DNA of 19,665 bases, taken from positions 1-19,665 of the forward strand of contig JAFQPV010000144.1 of NCBI GenBank assembly GCA_017411585.1. The letters run 5' to 3'. The stretch is from Clostridia bacterium. GTDB taxonomy: Bacteria; Bacillota; Clostridia; UBA1381; UMGS1253. The notes beneath the pieces are model-generated. The model saw only the letters and a list, made by a program, of their open reading frames with translations. It was not told where the DNA came from and made no database searches. The position numbers and the translations under genes are program-made. Shown here piece after piece: positions 1 to 7,018 of the stretch. The stretch's first letter is position 1; each line of letters starts with the position of its first letter.

Positions 1-1
1 C

Positions 2-691
2 AGCTTAAACGAAGTGACGGCGCGCAGCTTTGAAGGACAGGTTTCGCAGGAAAAGCAAATGGTGGGCTCAACCGGCTTTGCGGACAATGCAGTCATTTTT
101 GATTTGACTTCGAATGATGACGGTGTAAGTGCTGAAGTTTCGGTGTTGGATTTTGAGGATTTAGAATCGATATACATCCATAAAAAGGATGTCATTGCTT
201 ATATTGATGACGGCGCATTTGATGAGGTGACGGTTGTGCTTTTGGACAACGTGTCGAATGTAAATGTGAAATATGGTGTTGTAACGAAAATTCAAACACA
301 AAAGCGCGGTACGGGGGATAATCAAAGTGTAACGCGCACTTATACGGTGCTTGTAGATGGCATAGAGCAAAATGTTGTGCGAAACGGATATTTTGTTGAT
401 GTGCAGACCGGTAAGCCGGTTATGGTTATGTATGATGGCAATGTGATTGATATGCTCCAGCCGCTTACACAGGCAAGCGTTGGCATTAAGATTCAGGCGA
501 TGGATTATCAGCGCATTAAGGTGAATAATATCATTTATGATTTGAGCGATGAGCTGCTGATTTATTATTCGCCGAAAGCGAATGAATATCTGACATTGTC
601 CAGAACAGAGCTGGAAAACGCGAAGGTTGAAAAGGTTTGGCTTTATAAGGATTACACGGGCTTGGTTCGTGCAATTCGCGTTGAAATATAA
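2..691 (+). CDS. C-terminal part of a probable surface or exported protein (5' truncated by window)
   Basis: The frame is open from base 2, ahead of any convincing start, so this is the tail of a longer gene. A GTG at 14 is in frame but has no ribosome binding site that can be judged. About 229 residues are visible, rich in beta-branched residues, Asp and Asn, with alternating hydrophobic patterns (for example VTVVLLDNVSNVNVKYGVV) typical of beta-sandwich repeats. There is no Cys, no transmembrane stretch and no catalytic motif that I recognise. Large Clostridia wall or S-layer-associated proteins often end in repeats of this kind, but that is analogy only. The gene stops with TAA and is followed after 4 bases by a strong terminator, so it is the last gene of its transcript. 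No function is assigned. Confidence 0.75.
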   Translation, partial: SLNEVTARSFEGQVSQEKQMVGSTGFADNAVIFDLTSNDDGVSAEVSVLDFEDLESIYIHKKDVIAYIDDGAFDEVTVVLLDNVSNVNVKYGVVTKIQTQKRGTGDNQSVTRTYTVLVDGIEQNVVRNGYFVDVQTGKPVMVMYDGNVIDMLQPLTQASVGIKIQAMDYQRIKVNNIIYDLSDELLIYYSPKANEYLTLSRTELENAKVEKVWLYKDYTGLVRAIRVEI

Positions 692-695
692 AACG

Positions 696-730
696 AAAGT
701 GCAACAGAGATTCTCTGTTGCACTTTTTTT
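696..730. terminator. Bidirectional intrinsic terminator
   Basis: The arm AGTGCAACAGAG pairs with CTCTGTTGCACT across an ATT loop, extended by A-T pairs. It is flanked by AAA on the left and T7 on the right. It lies between two convergent genes (ending at 691 and 738) and can serve both strands. Confidence 0.93.
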
Positions 731-737
731 AGTAGGA

Positions 738-920
738 TTATGTTCTTGTTTGCGCATCTGCCGATTTTTCTTTTTCGGCAATATAGTGCTTTAGTCGCTT
801 GAGTGTATCCTCGAGCTTGTCTGCTGCCTGAAAATCGCCGCAAGCGCGCACCTCACTTAGCTTTTGATTTAATGTTGCCGCAATGGCGTTCAATTCCTGC
901 AATGTGGTCTTTGTGTCCAT
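738..920 (-). CDS. Small UVR-motif-like helical protein (60 aa)
   Basis: This encodes 60 residues, almost all predicted helix and strongly charged. Residues ~18-46 (LSEVRACGDFQAADKLEDTLKRL, given here in part: GDFQAADKLEDTLKRL) resemble the UVR motif of UvrB, UvrC and McsA, whose core is DF-x-x-A-A-x-L-R-D-x-I-x-x-L. That motif mediates coiled-coil pairing between UvrB and UvrC. The usual Arg before Asp is Glu here. ATG at 920 is preceded by GCGGGGATGAAGA, which gives a modest GGGG-type ribosome binding site. No gene follows before the shared terminator, so it is probably monocistronic. It is convergent with the gene ending at 691. The resemblance is by eye; the protein could simply be an unrelated short coiled coil. 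Confidence 0.6.
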   Translation of the reverse strand: MDTKTTLQELNAIAATLNQKLSEVRACGDFQAADKLEDTLKRLKHYIAEKEKSADAQTRT

Positions 921-1052
921 TCTTCATCCCCGCTTTACTTTTGATTCTTTAGTTAGATTAGCATATGCGGCGTAAGCACGCAATAGAAATCGATAGCAAA
1001 ATAATCAAAAAATTGACAAGGTTTTGGTAAATGTAGTAGAAAATTCCAAGAA

Positions 1053-1089
1053 GCCACAAAATGTGGCACAAAGTTCACGTAACGTGAAC
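1053..1089. repeat. Two adjacent perfect hairpins behind the terminase operon
   Basis: GCCACA-AAA-TGTGGC lies at 1053-1067 and GTTCACG-TAA-CGTGAAC at 1073-1089, immediately downstream of the terminase stop codon when read on the minus strand. Neither is followed by a good U-tract on that strand (only CTTCTTGG and then ATTTTCT), so if they terminate transcription they are weak terminators. The second is a near-perfect dyad and could equally be a protein-binding site. Confidence 0.6.
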
Positions 1090-1098
1090 ATAATGCTC

Positions 1099-2460
1099 TT
1101 ATGTACCGTAATTGAGAAAGGCGGTGTATTCCTCTTCAAATACGGGCTTTGCGGTCTTTGTCAGTGTGTCAATATCCGGCGTATAGGGGATGCTGACCGA
1201 TGCGGTAAATGCACGCAGTGCATCCGGCGCATGCGTCAGCTCGTGCGGTGCGTTTGCGGTGTCGTTCGGGTTCTTTTCGTCAAACCGCAAGGCGGGGAGG
1301 GTGCGAATTAAGTTTATGCAGTTTTTAAAAATACGCAATCTTGGGCGCAGGTTACCGTCTGTGTCCGGCACCGGCTTTAGCCACTCCTTAATGCTGTACC
1401 AGCCTTGGATGCGGTTGTTGTTTGATTTGGAAAACGAAAGTCCGTGCGCGGCAAAAATATCTATGGCGCTTTGTCCGGTTTCCTGCCTTCTGAAAAACAG
1501 GTCCGGCGGAGCGTAAGCCGCGCGAATTTGCTCACCGCAGTTGTATTCTTGTATTTTTTGTGCCGCTTCGGACAAAATCAGACCGGATTGATAGAGCTCG
1601 CGATAGACGAAGGCGTGTCCGTAACGGTCAACGCCAATCCAAAGACAGGCGAGCATATCGAGGCCATAGTCAATGGCGATGTATCTTGAAATGTCACCGG
1701 GCAAATCGAACGGTTCAACGACATGAATACTGCGGTCAAATTCCGAAAAATACTGTCCTTCAAATACGTCCCAGTTGCCGTCAAGCATTGCTTTTCTGCG
1801 ATTTGGCGGCAGATTTTCCAAGCTGCGCACATAGTCCGGTGAGTTTTCAAGCAGATACGGATTGTCGTACACGCGGGAGGGGATAAAGGTATAGTCCGCC
1901 GCGCGTTCGCTGTTTTTATAGCGCTTGTCCACAAACAGCCGCTTGACCCAACCGTGCCCGATGCCGCCGGGGTTGCAGGTAAAATACATCCGCGGCGAAA
2001 ACGGCTTTTTGAGCATACCGCTGGAGCGGTTGGATTCCGTGAGCGCTGAAAAGGCAAACTCGGAAAACTGCGTGGCTTCCTCCATAAAAATCACGTCGTA
2101 GCTCTGCCCCTGATACTGCAAAACATCCTTGTCCGATGCGCAGTAACCGAGCACGATGCGGCTTTGGTTTTTAAACACGAATTCGCGCGTTGCCGCCTTG
2201 TATTTTGCGATGTCCTTTAAAAGCGACAGCAGGGGATAGATGTGGTTTTCACGCAGTGAGTGTAAATCACGGCGTAAAAGCAGAATCTGTATGCCGTCGT
2301 ATTCGAGCGCAAGCAAAACCGCCTTGACACGTGCCGCCCAGCTTTTGCCGCCGCCGCGTGCACCGCCGTAGGCAATGTAGCGGCTGTCTGCCGTGAAAAA
2401 CTGCTCTTGCTTTGGATAGGGGCGAGTCAGCGTAATCAAACGCGTGTTTACATTGCCCAT
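1099..2460 (-). CDS. Phage-type terminase large subunit (TerL)
   Basis: TerL proteins are the packaging motors of tailed phages. An N-terminal ATPase translocates DNA and a C-terminal RNase H-like nuclease cuts it. This 453-residue protein has both halves: Walker A GGARGGGKS at ~32-40, Walker B IFMEEA at ~124-129, the coupling motif FTCNPGG at ~160-165, then nuclease motifs AIDYGLD (~270) and the late Asp motif HAPDALRAF (~430). The length is normal for the PBSX/Terminase_6-type group and no stop or frameshift is visible, so the gene looks intact. ATG at 2460 follows GAGGTGGAAAA, a good ribosome binding site, and overlaps the upstream gene by 13 bases, implying translational coupling. It is the last gene of the minus-strand operon. 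No portal, protease or capsid gene follows, although one normally sits right after terL in a phage. Confidence 0.93.
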   Translation of the reverse strand: MGNVNTRLITLTRPYPKQEQFFTADSRYIAYGGARGGGKSWAARVKAVLLALEYDGIQILLLRRDLHSLRENHIYPLLSLLKDIAKYKAATREFVFKNQSRIVLGYCASDKDVLQYQGQSYDVIFMEEATQFSEFAFSALTESNRSSGMLKKPFSPRMYFTCNPGGIGHGWVKRLFVDKRYKNSERAADYTFIPSRVYDNPYLLENSPDYVRSLENLPPNRRKAMLDGNWDVFEGQYFSEFDRSIHVVEPFDLPGDISRYIAIDYGLDMLACLWIGVDRYGHAFVYRELYQSGLILSEAAQKIQEYNCGEQIRAAYAPPDLFFRRQETGQSAIDIFAAHGLSFSKSNNNRIQGWYSIKEWLKPVPDTDGNLRPRLRIFKNCINLIRTLPALRFDEKNPNDTANAPHELTHAPDALRAFTASVSIPYTPDIDTLTKTAKPVFEEEYTAFLNYGT

Positions 2461-2765
2461 TTTTCCACCTCATCCGCCATGGTGATGCGCACCTGCTCCG
2501 GCAAGCTTGCCTCTTCAGCGGTGGCTGCAAGCTCGTTTACAATGTTTAAAAGCTCGGCGGTGGAAATCAGGTAGTAGCTGTTGATTTTTCCGATTAAAAG
2601 CTTTTTCTCTGTCGCGGTTAAGTCTGTATCGCTTTCGATTTTTTCAATCAGCGCCAAAAGCTGCTTTGTGTTTTTCTTTGAAAAGCTCAGCCGTTGCAGA
2701 ATCATAGACAGAGAGCGGCTGACAATGTCTTCCTTTACCTTTTCAGGCGTTGTTTTCTTTGTCAT
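2448..2765 (-). CDS. Phage-type hypothetical protein, candidate small terminase subunit (105 aa)
   Basis: The start is ATG at 2765, preceded by AAAGGAG with 6-base spacing and overlapping the previous stop as ATGA. A longer in-frame extension upstream lacks any ribosome binding site and is rejected. The 105 residues are helical and Lys/Glu/Leu-rich: MTKKTTPEKVKEDI at the N-terminus, then a segment with LLALIEKIESDTDLTATEKK and a C-terminal helix. Its place directly ahead of terL, with overlapping genes, is where phages keep terS, the DNA-recognition subunit. I do not see a clear helix-turn-helix here, so the small-terminase role is inferred from position alone. It could also be a regulator or assembly factor specific to this cassette. 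Confidence 0.75.
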   Translation of the reverse strand: MTKKTTPEKVKEDIVSRSLSMILQRLSFSKKNTKQLLALIEKIESDTDLTATEKKLLIGKINSYYLISTAELLNIVNELAATAEEASLPEQVRITMADEVEKWAM

Positions 2766-3202
2766 ACAATTCTCCTTTCCTCTTCTTGGTATGTATAGGC
2801 ACATCGAAGACCGCGCGCCTCGGCAAACATACGTCGGCACAGAGCGAGATAACGATATGCGGTTGCAGTTGAGATGTGTGTTTTAAACGTGGTGTAGAGA
2901 ATACGGTTTTCAATCTCGCCGCGCTTGATGTTCGTGCTCGGATTGGTTAAGTACACATTTTGGAGCGTTTCCAAAATTTCTGCACCGTTTTCCAAGGTGC
3001 GAATGGCATCGATTGTATCCACTACGGCGTACAGGTCTTTTAAATCCGCCTCCGGTAGATTGCGGGCAGCGTTTTTACCCCCTTGCATCAGGTAGTGCTT
3101 TTGCAGTGCAAAACGGACCGCTTCTTTTGTCGGCGCACAGTGCAGCGTTGAAAAATAGCGAAACGCCTCTACCGCATAGTCTCTTATGTTGTCTTTTTTC
3201 AC
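2762..3202 (-). CDS. Phage-type hypothetical protein with possible helix-turn-helix (146 aa)
   Basis: I chose the GTG at 3202, giving VKKDNIRDYAVEAF. The sequence AAAGGAGG lies 12 bases upstream, and the longer ORF start beyond it would place this ribosome binding site inside the gene. The protein has 146 residues, mainly helical. Residues ~109-135 (RILYTTFKTHISTATAYRY, then LALCRRMFAEARGL) look like a helix-turn-helix of the sort found in phage regulators and small terminases: THISTATAYRYLALCRRMF has the spacing of a turn followed by a recognition helix. It is the second gene of the cassette and overlaps the next gene by 4 bases (ATGA). It may be the DNA-binding partner of the terminase or a late-gene regulator; I cannot decide which. 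Confidence 0.78.
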   Translation of the reverse strand: MKKDNIRDYAVEAFRYFSTLHCAPTKEAVRFALQKHYLMQGGKNAARNLPEADLKDLYAVVDTIDAIRTLENGAEILETLQNVYLTNPSTNIKRGEIENRILYTTFKTHISTATAYRYLALCRRMFAEARGLRCAYTYQEEERRIV

Positions 3203-3259
3203 TTCGTGGCTTGTGCCTCCTTTCGTAGTATGCCTGCCCGAGTGGCAGCGCATATACCG

Positions 3260-3460
3260 TTAAATGTCCTCAGGTGTCGCATACCAATAGTGATCCATCA
3301 CGTATTCGTTGCAGCAGTTTTCACACACGCATTCGCCTTCAAAGCAGTAGCAGGCTTCACCTGTGTAAATCTCACGCTCGCACACCGTACAAACGTGTTT
3401 GGTTTTTATGTATTCCGGCAACAAATCCGCGAATGCATCACCAATACTGTAGTCCGTCAC
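3260..3460 (-). CDS. Cys-rich zinc-binding mini-protein (66 aa), first gene of the terminase cassette
   Basis: This 66-residue acidic protein has a cluster of Cys: HVCTVCE at ~23-28, ACYCF at ~37-40 and CVCENCC at ~44-50. The CxxC pairs imply a treble-clef or ribbon-type zinc site. Small proteins like this are common in phage early and late operons, where most have no known role. The start is GTG at 3460, with GAGGGGG ending 7 bases upstream. It begins about 45 bases after the -10 box of the LexA-boxed promoter and is therefore the promoter-proximal gene. A 57-base gap separates it from the next gene of the cassette. Confidence 0.75.
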   Translation of the reverse strand: MTDYSIGDAFADLLPEYIKTKHVCTVCEREIYTGEACYCFEGECVCENCCNEYVMDHYWYATPEDI

Positions 3461-3506
3461 GCGCTTTCCCCCTCTCTATCTTCCTCAAAAGCCGTGACTC
3501 AAATTT

Positions 3507-3535
3507 ATTATAATAAACGAACATATGTTTGTCAA
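3507..3535 (-). promoter_or_regulatory. Perfect sigma-A promoter of the terminase cassette
   Basis: Read on the minus strand, TTGACA (3535-3530) and TATAAT (3512-3507) are separated by exactly 17 bases. Both hexamers are full consensus. Without repression this should be one of the strongest promoters in the window. Transcription would start near 3500, about 40 bases ahead of the first cassette gene. Confidence 0.92.
3518..3531. promoter_or_regulatory. LexA/DinR SOS box inside the terminase promoter
   Basis: CGAACATATGTTTG matches the Bacillus-type LexA consensus CGAACRNRYGTTYG at every defined position, with the GAAC-N4-GTTY core intact. It occupies the promoter spacer and touches the -35 box, so bound LexA would block RNA polymerase. 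This predicts induction of the cassette by DNA damage. Confidence 0.85.
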
Positions 3536-3557
3536 TAGCAATTTTGGAAAAATTTTT

Positions 3558-3577
3558 CAAAGTCGTTTGTGACTTTG
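3558..3577. repeat. Inverted repeat between the divergent promoters
   Basis: CAAAGTC and GACTTTG are separated by GTTTGT. The repeat lies in the AT-rich gap between the SOS promoter and the addB promoter. There is no U-tract, so it is not an obvious terminator; it may be a binding site or chance. Confidence 0.4.
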
Positions 3578-3643
3578 ATTTGTCTATATCTTACATCGAA
3601 AAAAAGGTCTACTACTATCATGTTAAAAAATATGTAAAATTTG

Positions 3644-3672
3644 TTGAGAAACGTGCGGCGTTATGATACAAT
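3644..3672 (+). promoter_or_regulatory. Sigma-A promoter of the addBA operon
   Basis: TTGAGA (3644-3649) and TACAAT (3667-3672) are separated by 17 bases. The promoter lies inside the longest possible addB reading frame, which shows that the upstream in-frame start codon at 3641 cannot be the real one. No LexA box overlaps it. Confidence 0.75.
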
Positions 3673-3706
3673 AACTATAATTGTACGAAGAATTGAGGGA
3701 AGCACT

Positions 3707-6700
3707 TTGCAGATTGTATATGGAAGAGCGCTGAGCGGCAAGAGTACGGCATTGTTTGAAACCTTGGCGCAAACGTCCGCAAACGGAGAAAAAAGCATAT
3801 TGATTGTGCCGGAGCAAATCAGCTTCCGCACGGAAAAAAGACTGGCGGAAAAAGGGTTTTTCGGTGGTCTTGTTGAGGTGCTTTCGTTTACAAAGCTGGC
3901 AAAACGCACTTTGGCAGCACAGCCGCAGGCAAAACAGCTGATTTCGACCAGCGGCAAAACGATGCTGATGTATCGCGCGCTTGCAAAAGCGAGCTCAAAG
4001 CTGAAAATGTATCACCGCGCGGCGGATAAGGCAACGCTTGCGCCGAATTTGTTAAAGCTTGCAGAAGAGTTTTCGCACGTCGGTATTCATGCGCAGATGC
4101 TTGCCGAATACGCCGGTGAGGAGACACCGCTTTCTGCTAAAATGGCAGACCTTTCGATGGTTTTTGAAAACTATGAAGCCTTGATGCAAGAAAGCTTTGT
4201 CGATGCAGACGGTATGCTTATGCTTTGTGCACAGGCACTTTTGCATACGGATGCTTATAAAAACACAAGAATTTTTATTGATGAGTTTGCAGATTTTTCC
4301 GCGCCGCATTTTGAGGTTGTGCGCGCACTTGCAAATTGTGCAAAGTCGCTTTCTGTTTATGTTTGTGCAGACAAGGATTTGGATGCGCAGGGCTTTTTTG
4401 CCCCGGGCGCCAATACGGTGCAGCGGTTAAAGAAAACTTTTCCGGATGCAGAGCTTATTTATCTTGAAAAGCAGTATGCCGAGGGTGCGGCGGCGCATTT
4501 AGAGCGCTATTACACCAAATATTCCGGCGCGGCGTATGCACACAAGCAAGAGGAGATTTTAATGTTTGAAGGCAGAAACCCGTATGCCGAAATGCATTTT
4601 GCGGCAAACGAGATTTTGCGCCTTTGCAGAGAAAAGGGCTACCGTTTCCGGGATTTTGCCGTCGTAGTCGGTGACGGCGAGCGCTATTTTGAATCGATTG
4701 CCTATATTTTCAAGCGTTACGGTATCCCGCTGTTTGTTTCCGCGAAAAAGAGCGCGGCATCGCATCCGCTTGCGTTGGCGGTGCTTTCGGCATTGGAGAT
4801 TGCCGAGCGCGGCTTTTTGCACGATGCAGTATTTGCCTATTTGAAATCCGGTTTTGCAAATGTTTGTGCGCAGGATGTAGACTTTTTGGAAAACTATGTG
4901 CTTGCAACCGGTATCGGGCAAAAGCACTGGACACGCGAGGAAGCATGGAGCTATAAAAGCAGTTATTTTGAAGAGAAAAATGAAGCGGATGCCGCGCGGG
5001 CTGATGCACTGCGCAGACAGATTGTCGAGCCGCTTTTGACGCTGAAGGCTTCCATTGGTATTTCGCATACGGTGAAAGAAAGTGCAAAGGCGATTTATGC
5101 CTTTTTGTGCAGTATCGGTATGCGTGAAAAAACAGAAAAAAGAATTGAACGGCTGAAGACGGAGAAGGATTTTACAGCCGCCAGCATATACTTAAGCACC
5201 TATAACGGCGTGATGCAGGTGCTTGAGCAGCTTGCCGCACTGTGCGGAGATGAAAAATGCGGTATTGCGCGTTTGCGCAATATGATTGAGGCAGGTTTGC
5301 TTGGTCAACATCAGGCGATTGTGCCGCAACGTATGGATGAAGTCAATGTAACCGATGTGGCGCAGGGTAGATTTGCTGAGTGCAAAATTATGTTTGCGCT
5401 CGGCACCAATGCCGGTGCGTTTAGCGGGTTTTCCGGCAGCGAAGGTATCTTATCAGATGCTGACCGTATGGGCCTGCGGGACAGCGGCCTTTCTGTATTG
5501 CCTACGGCACGCCAAAAGGCATTTGACCATCGCTATACAGTATATAAAACCTTGACGTGTGCAGGGGAAAGGCTTTATGTATGCTATCCGGTTTCGGATA
5601 TGTCAGGCAAGCCCTTGCCGCCTTCGCCGATTGCTGCAAAGCTGCGCAAGCTATTTGTGCATTTGCCGCAGTGTGAACAATCGGAAGGCATGGTGCGCTC
5701 TGCACAGGAGGGGCGGCTTTTGCTCGCAAACGAACTCAGCCGCGTGCGTCAGCTGGCACGCGTGCAGGGCGATGCAGCGCAGGTTGCGCAGGCGTTGCAG
5801 GCGCAGGATGCTGCATTTTTGGAGCTGTTGTCACACTGCGCAGACAGCGTAGTGCAGGCAAAGCGTTTAACACAGTCGAATTTAGAGACAATGTATCCGG
5901 CGGATTTGTCTATGTCAGTGACGAGGCTTGAAAAATACAGCGCGTGTCCGTTTTCGTATTTTATGTCGTATATGCTGAATGCGCGTGAGCGCAAGGTCAG
6001 CCGCATTGGTGCGCCTGATATCGGCAATATGGTACATCGTGCACTTGAGTACTTTGTGGACGTGGCACAGCAAAACGGAGAATCTATTGCTAAGATGCCG
6101 ACCGCGCGCGTCAATGCGCTTGTCGGGGAGGTTAGTGCGCGTGTGACCGAGGAAATGTTTGCCGGTATGGCATCCGTTACAAAATCGGCACAGTATTTTG
6201 CAAAGCGACTGCAGGTGAATTTGGAGCGTTGTGTACAGATTTTGGTGCGCCACATTGCACTTGGCAAATTCGAGCCGGTGGGCAGTGAGGTGCATTTTGG
6301 CGACCACGGCGATTTAAAGGCAGTCGCCATCAGCCTGACCAACGGTAAAAAGATTAAAATTCATGGTGTAATTGACCGCTTGGATCAATACAAAACCGAG
6401 AGCGGCACATATTATCGCGTGGTAGATTATAAGACGGGCAGTAAGAGTTTTTCGATGGACAACATCGCAAACGGGCTTGATTTCCAGCTGATGATTTATA
6501 TGGAGGCTGCACTTGCCGGGGATGACACGAAAAAGCCGGCGGCGGTGCTGTATTTTAAAATTCGTGAGCCGATGCTTTCTAAAGACTGTTTGACAGACCC
6601 GGAAACGATTGCGGCGGAAATCCGAAAGTCCATGCGTATGGACGGCTTTTGTATAGACGAGCCGGAAATTTTAGAAGCGATGGACAGCGCCGGTGCGCAG

Positions 6701-7018
6701 GAAAGCGAAGTGTTTAACTTGAAATATAATAAAGACGGCAGTATCGCTGCAACCTCTTCGGTGGGCAGTATGAAGCTGTTTTCCTGTATGGCAAAGCGTG
6801 TGCGCCGCAGCGTGCGTGCTGTCGGCGACGGACTGATGAAGGGTGAAATCGCCATTATGCCGGTGCGTACGAGCAAGCTCGATGCTTGTCAGTATTGTCC
6901 GCAAAAACCGGTTTGTTTAAATGCGGCAGAAGGTATCTATGTAAAGACATTTGAAAACGACAATTTGTCGGCAAAGGAAGACCTCTTGCGGGAAGGCGGT
7001 GCGCACGATGGCAATTGA
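3707..7018 (+). CDS. addB: ATP-dependent nuclease/helicase subunit B, AddB
   Basis: AddB pairs with AddA to process double-strand DNA ends for RecA-dependent repair in Firmicutes, acting in the cytoplasm and also degrading linear foreign DNA. The start chosen is TTG at 3707, with GAGGG 7 bases upstream; it gives the family-typical N-terminus QIVYGRALSGKST, a Walker A motif at ~6-13. The 1103 residues are slightly shorter than B. subtilis AddB. The C-terminal nuclease motif VVDYKTG has its catalytic Asp at ~907 and Lys at ~909. The iron-sulphur cluster ligands are all present: C747 (SACPFSY) and the C-x2-C-x5-C group C1061, C1064, C1070. It overlaps addA by 11 bases. It is divergent from the SOS-boxed terminase cassette, only about 250 bases away. 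Confidence 0.96.
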   Translation: MQIVYGRALSGKSTALFETLAQTSANGEKSILIVPEQISFRTEKRLAEKGFFGGLVEVLSFTKLAKRTLAAQPQAKQLISTSGKTMLMYRALAKASSKLKMYHRAADKATLAPNLLKLAEEFSHVGIHAQMLAEYAGEETPLSAKMADLSMVFENYEALMQESFVDADGMLMLCAQALLHTDAYKNTRIFIDEFADFSAPHFEVVRALANCAKSLSVYVCADKDLDAQGFFAPGANTVQRLKKTFPDAELIYLEKQYAEGAAAHLERYYTKYSGAAYAHKQEEILMFEGRNPYAEMHFAANEILRLCREKGYRFRDFAVVVGDGERYFESIAYIFKRYGIPLFVSAKKSAASHPLALAVLSALEIAERGFLHDAVFAYLKSGFANVCAQDVDFLENYVLATGIGQKHWTREEAWSYKSSYFEEKNEADAARADALRRQIVEPLLTLKASIGISHTVKESAKAIYAFLCSIGMREKTEKRIERLKTEKDFTAASIYLSTYNGVMQVLEQLAALCGDEKCGIARLRNMIEAGLLGQHQAIVPQRMDEVNVTDVAQGRFAECKIMFALGTNAGAFSGFSGSEGILSDADRMGLRDSGLSVLPTARQKAFDHRYTVYKTLTCAGERLYVCYPVSDMSGKPLPPSPIAAKLRKLFVHLPQCEQSEGMVRSAQEGRLLLANELSRVRQLARVQGDAAQVAQALQAQDAAFLELLSHCADSVVQAKRLTQSNLETMYPADLSMSVTRLEKYSACPFSYFMSYMLNARERKVSRIGAPDIGNMVHRALEYFVDVAQQNGESIAKMPTARVNALVGEVSARVTEEMFAGMASVTKSAQYFAKRLQVNLERCVQILVRHIALGKFEPVGSEVHFGDHGDLKAVAISLTNGKKIKIHGVIDRLDQYKTESGTYYRVVDYKTGSKSFSMDNIANGLDFQLMIYMEAALAGDDTKKPAAVLYFKIREPMLSKDCLTDPETIAAEIRKSMRMDGFCIDEPEILEAMDSAGAQESEVFNLKYNKDGSIAATSSVGSMKLFSCMAKRVRRSVRAVGDGLMKGEIAIMPVRTSKLDACQYCPQKPVCLNAAEGIYVKTFENDNLSAKEDLLREGGAHDGN

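Noticed and set aside
1013..1042. Possible plus-strand promoter (TTGACA then TAGAAA)
   Set aside because: Spacing of 18 with a poor -10, and it would only read antisense into terL; no gene follows.
1024..1516. Plus-strand ORFs opposite terL (for example 1024-1311, 1190-1516)
   Set aside because: Low-complexity shadows of the TerL coding strand with no ribosome binding site or family motif.
1034..3617. Short inverted TCTACTAC motif on both flanks of the terminase cassette, as possible element ends
   Set aside because: Only 8 bases match and the surrounding bases do not; easily chance in AT-rich DNA.
3641..3706. 22-codon N-terminal extension of AddB
   Set aside because: The extension contains the -35 and -10 boxes of the addB promoter, and the family N-terminus begins at the TTG at 3707, which has a good ribosome binding site.
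6951..7007. 19-codon N-terminal extension of AddA
   Set aside because: Lies within addB, has no ribosome binding site, and the family N-terminus starts at ATG 7008.
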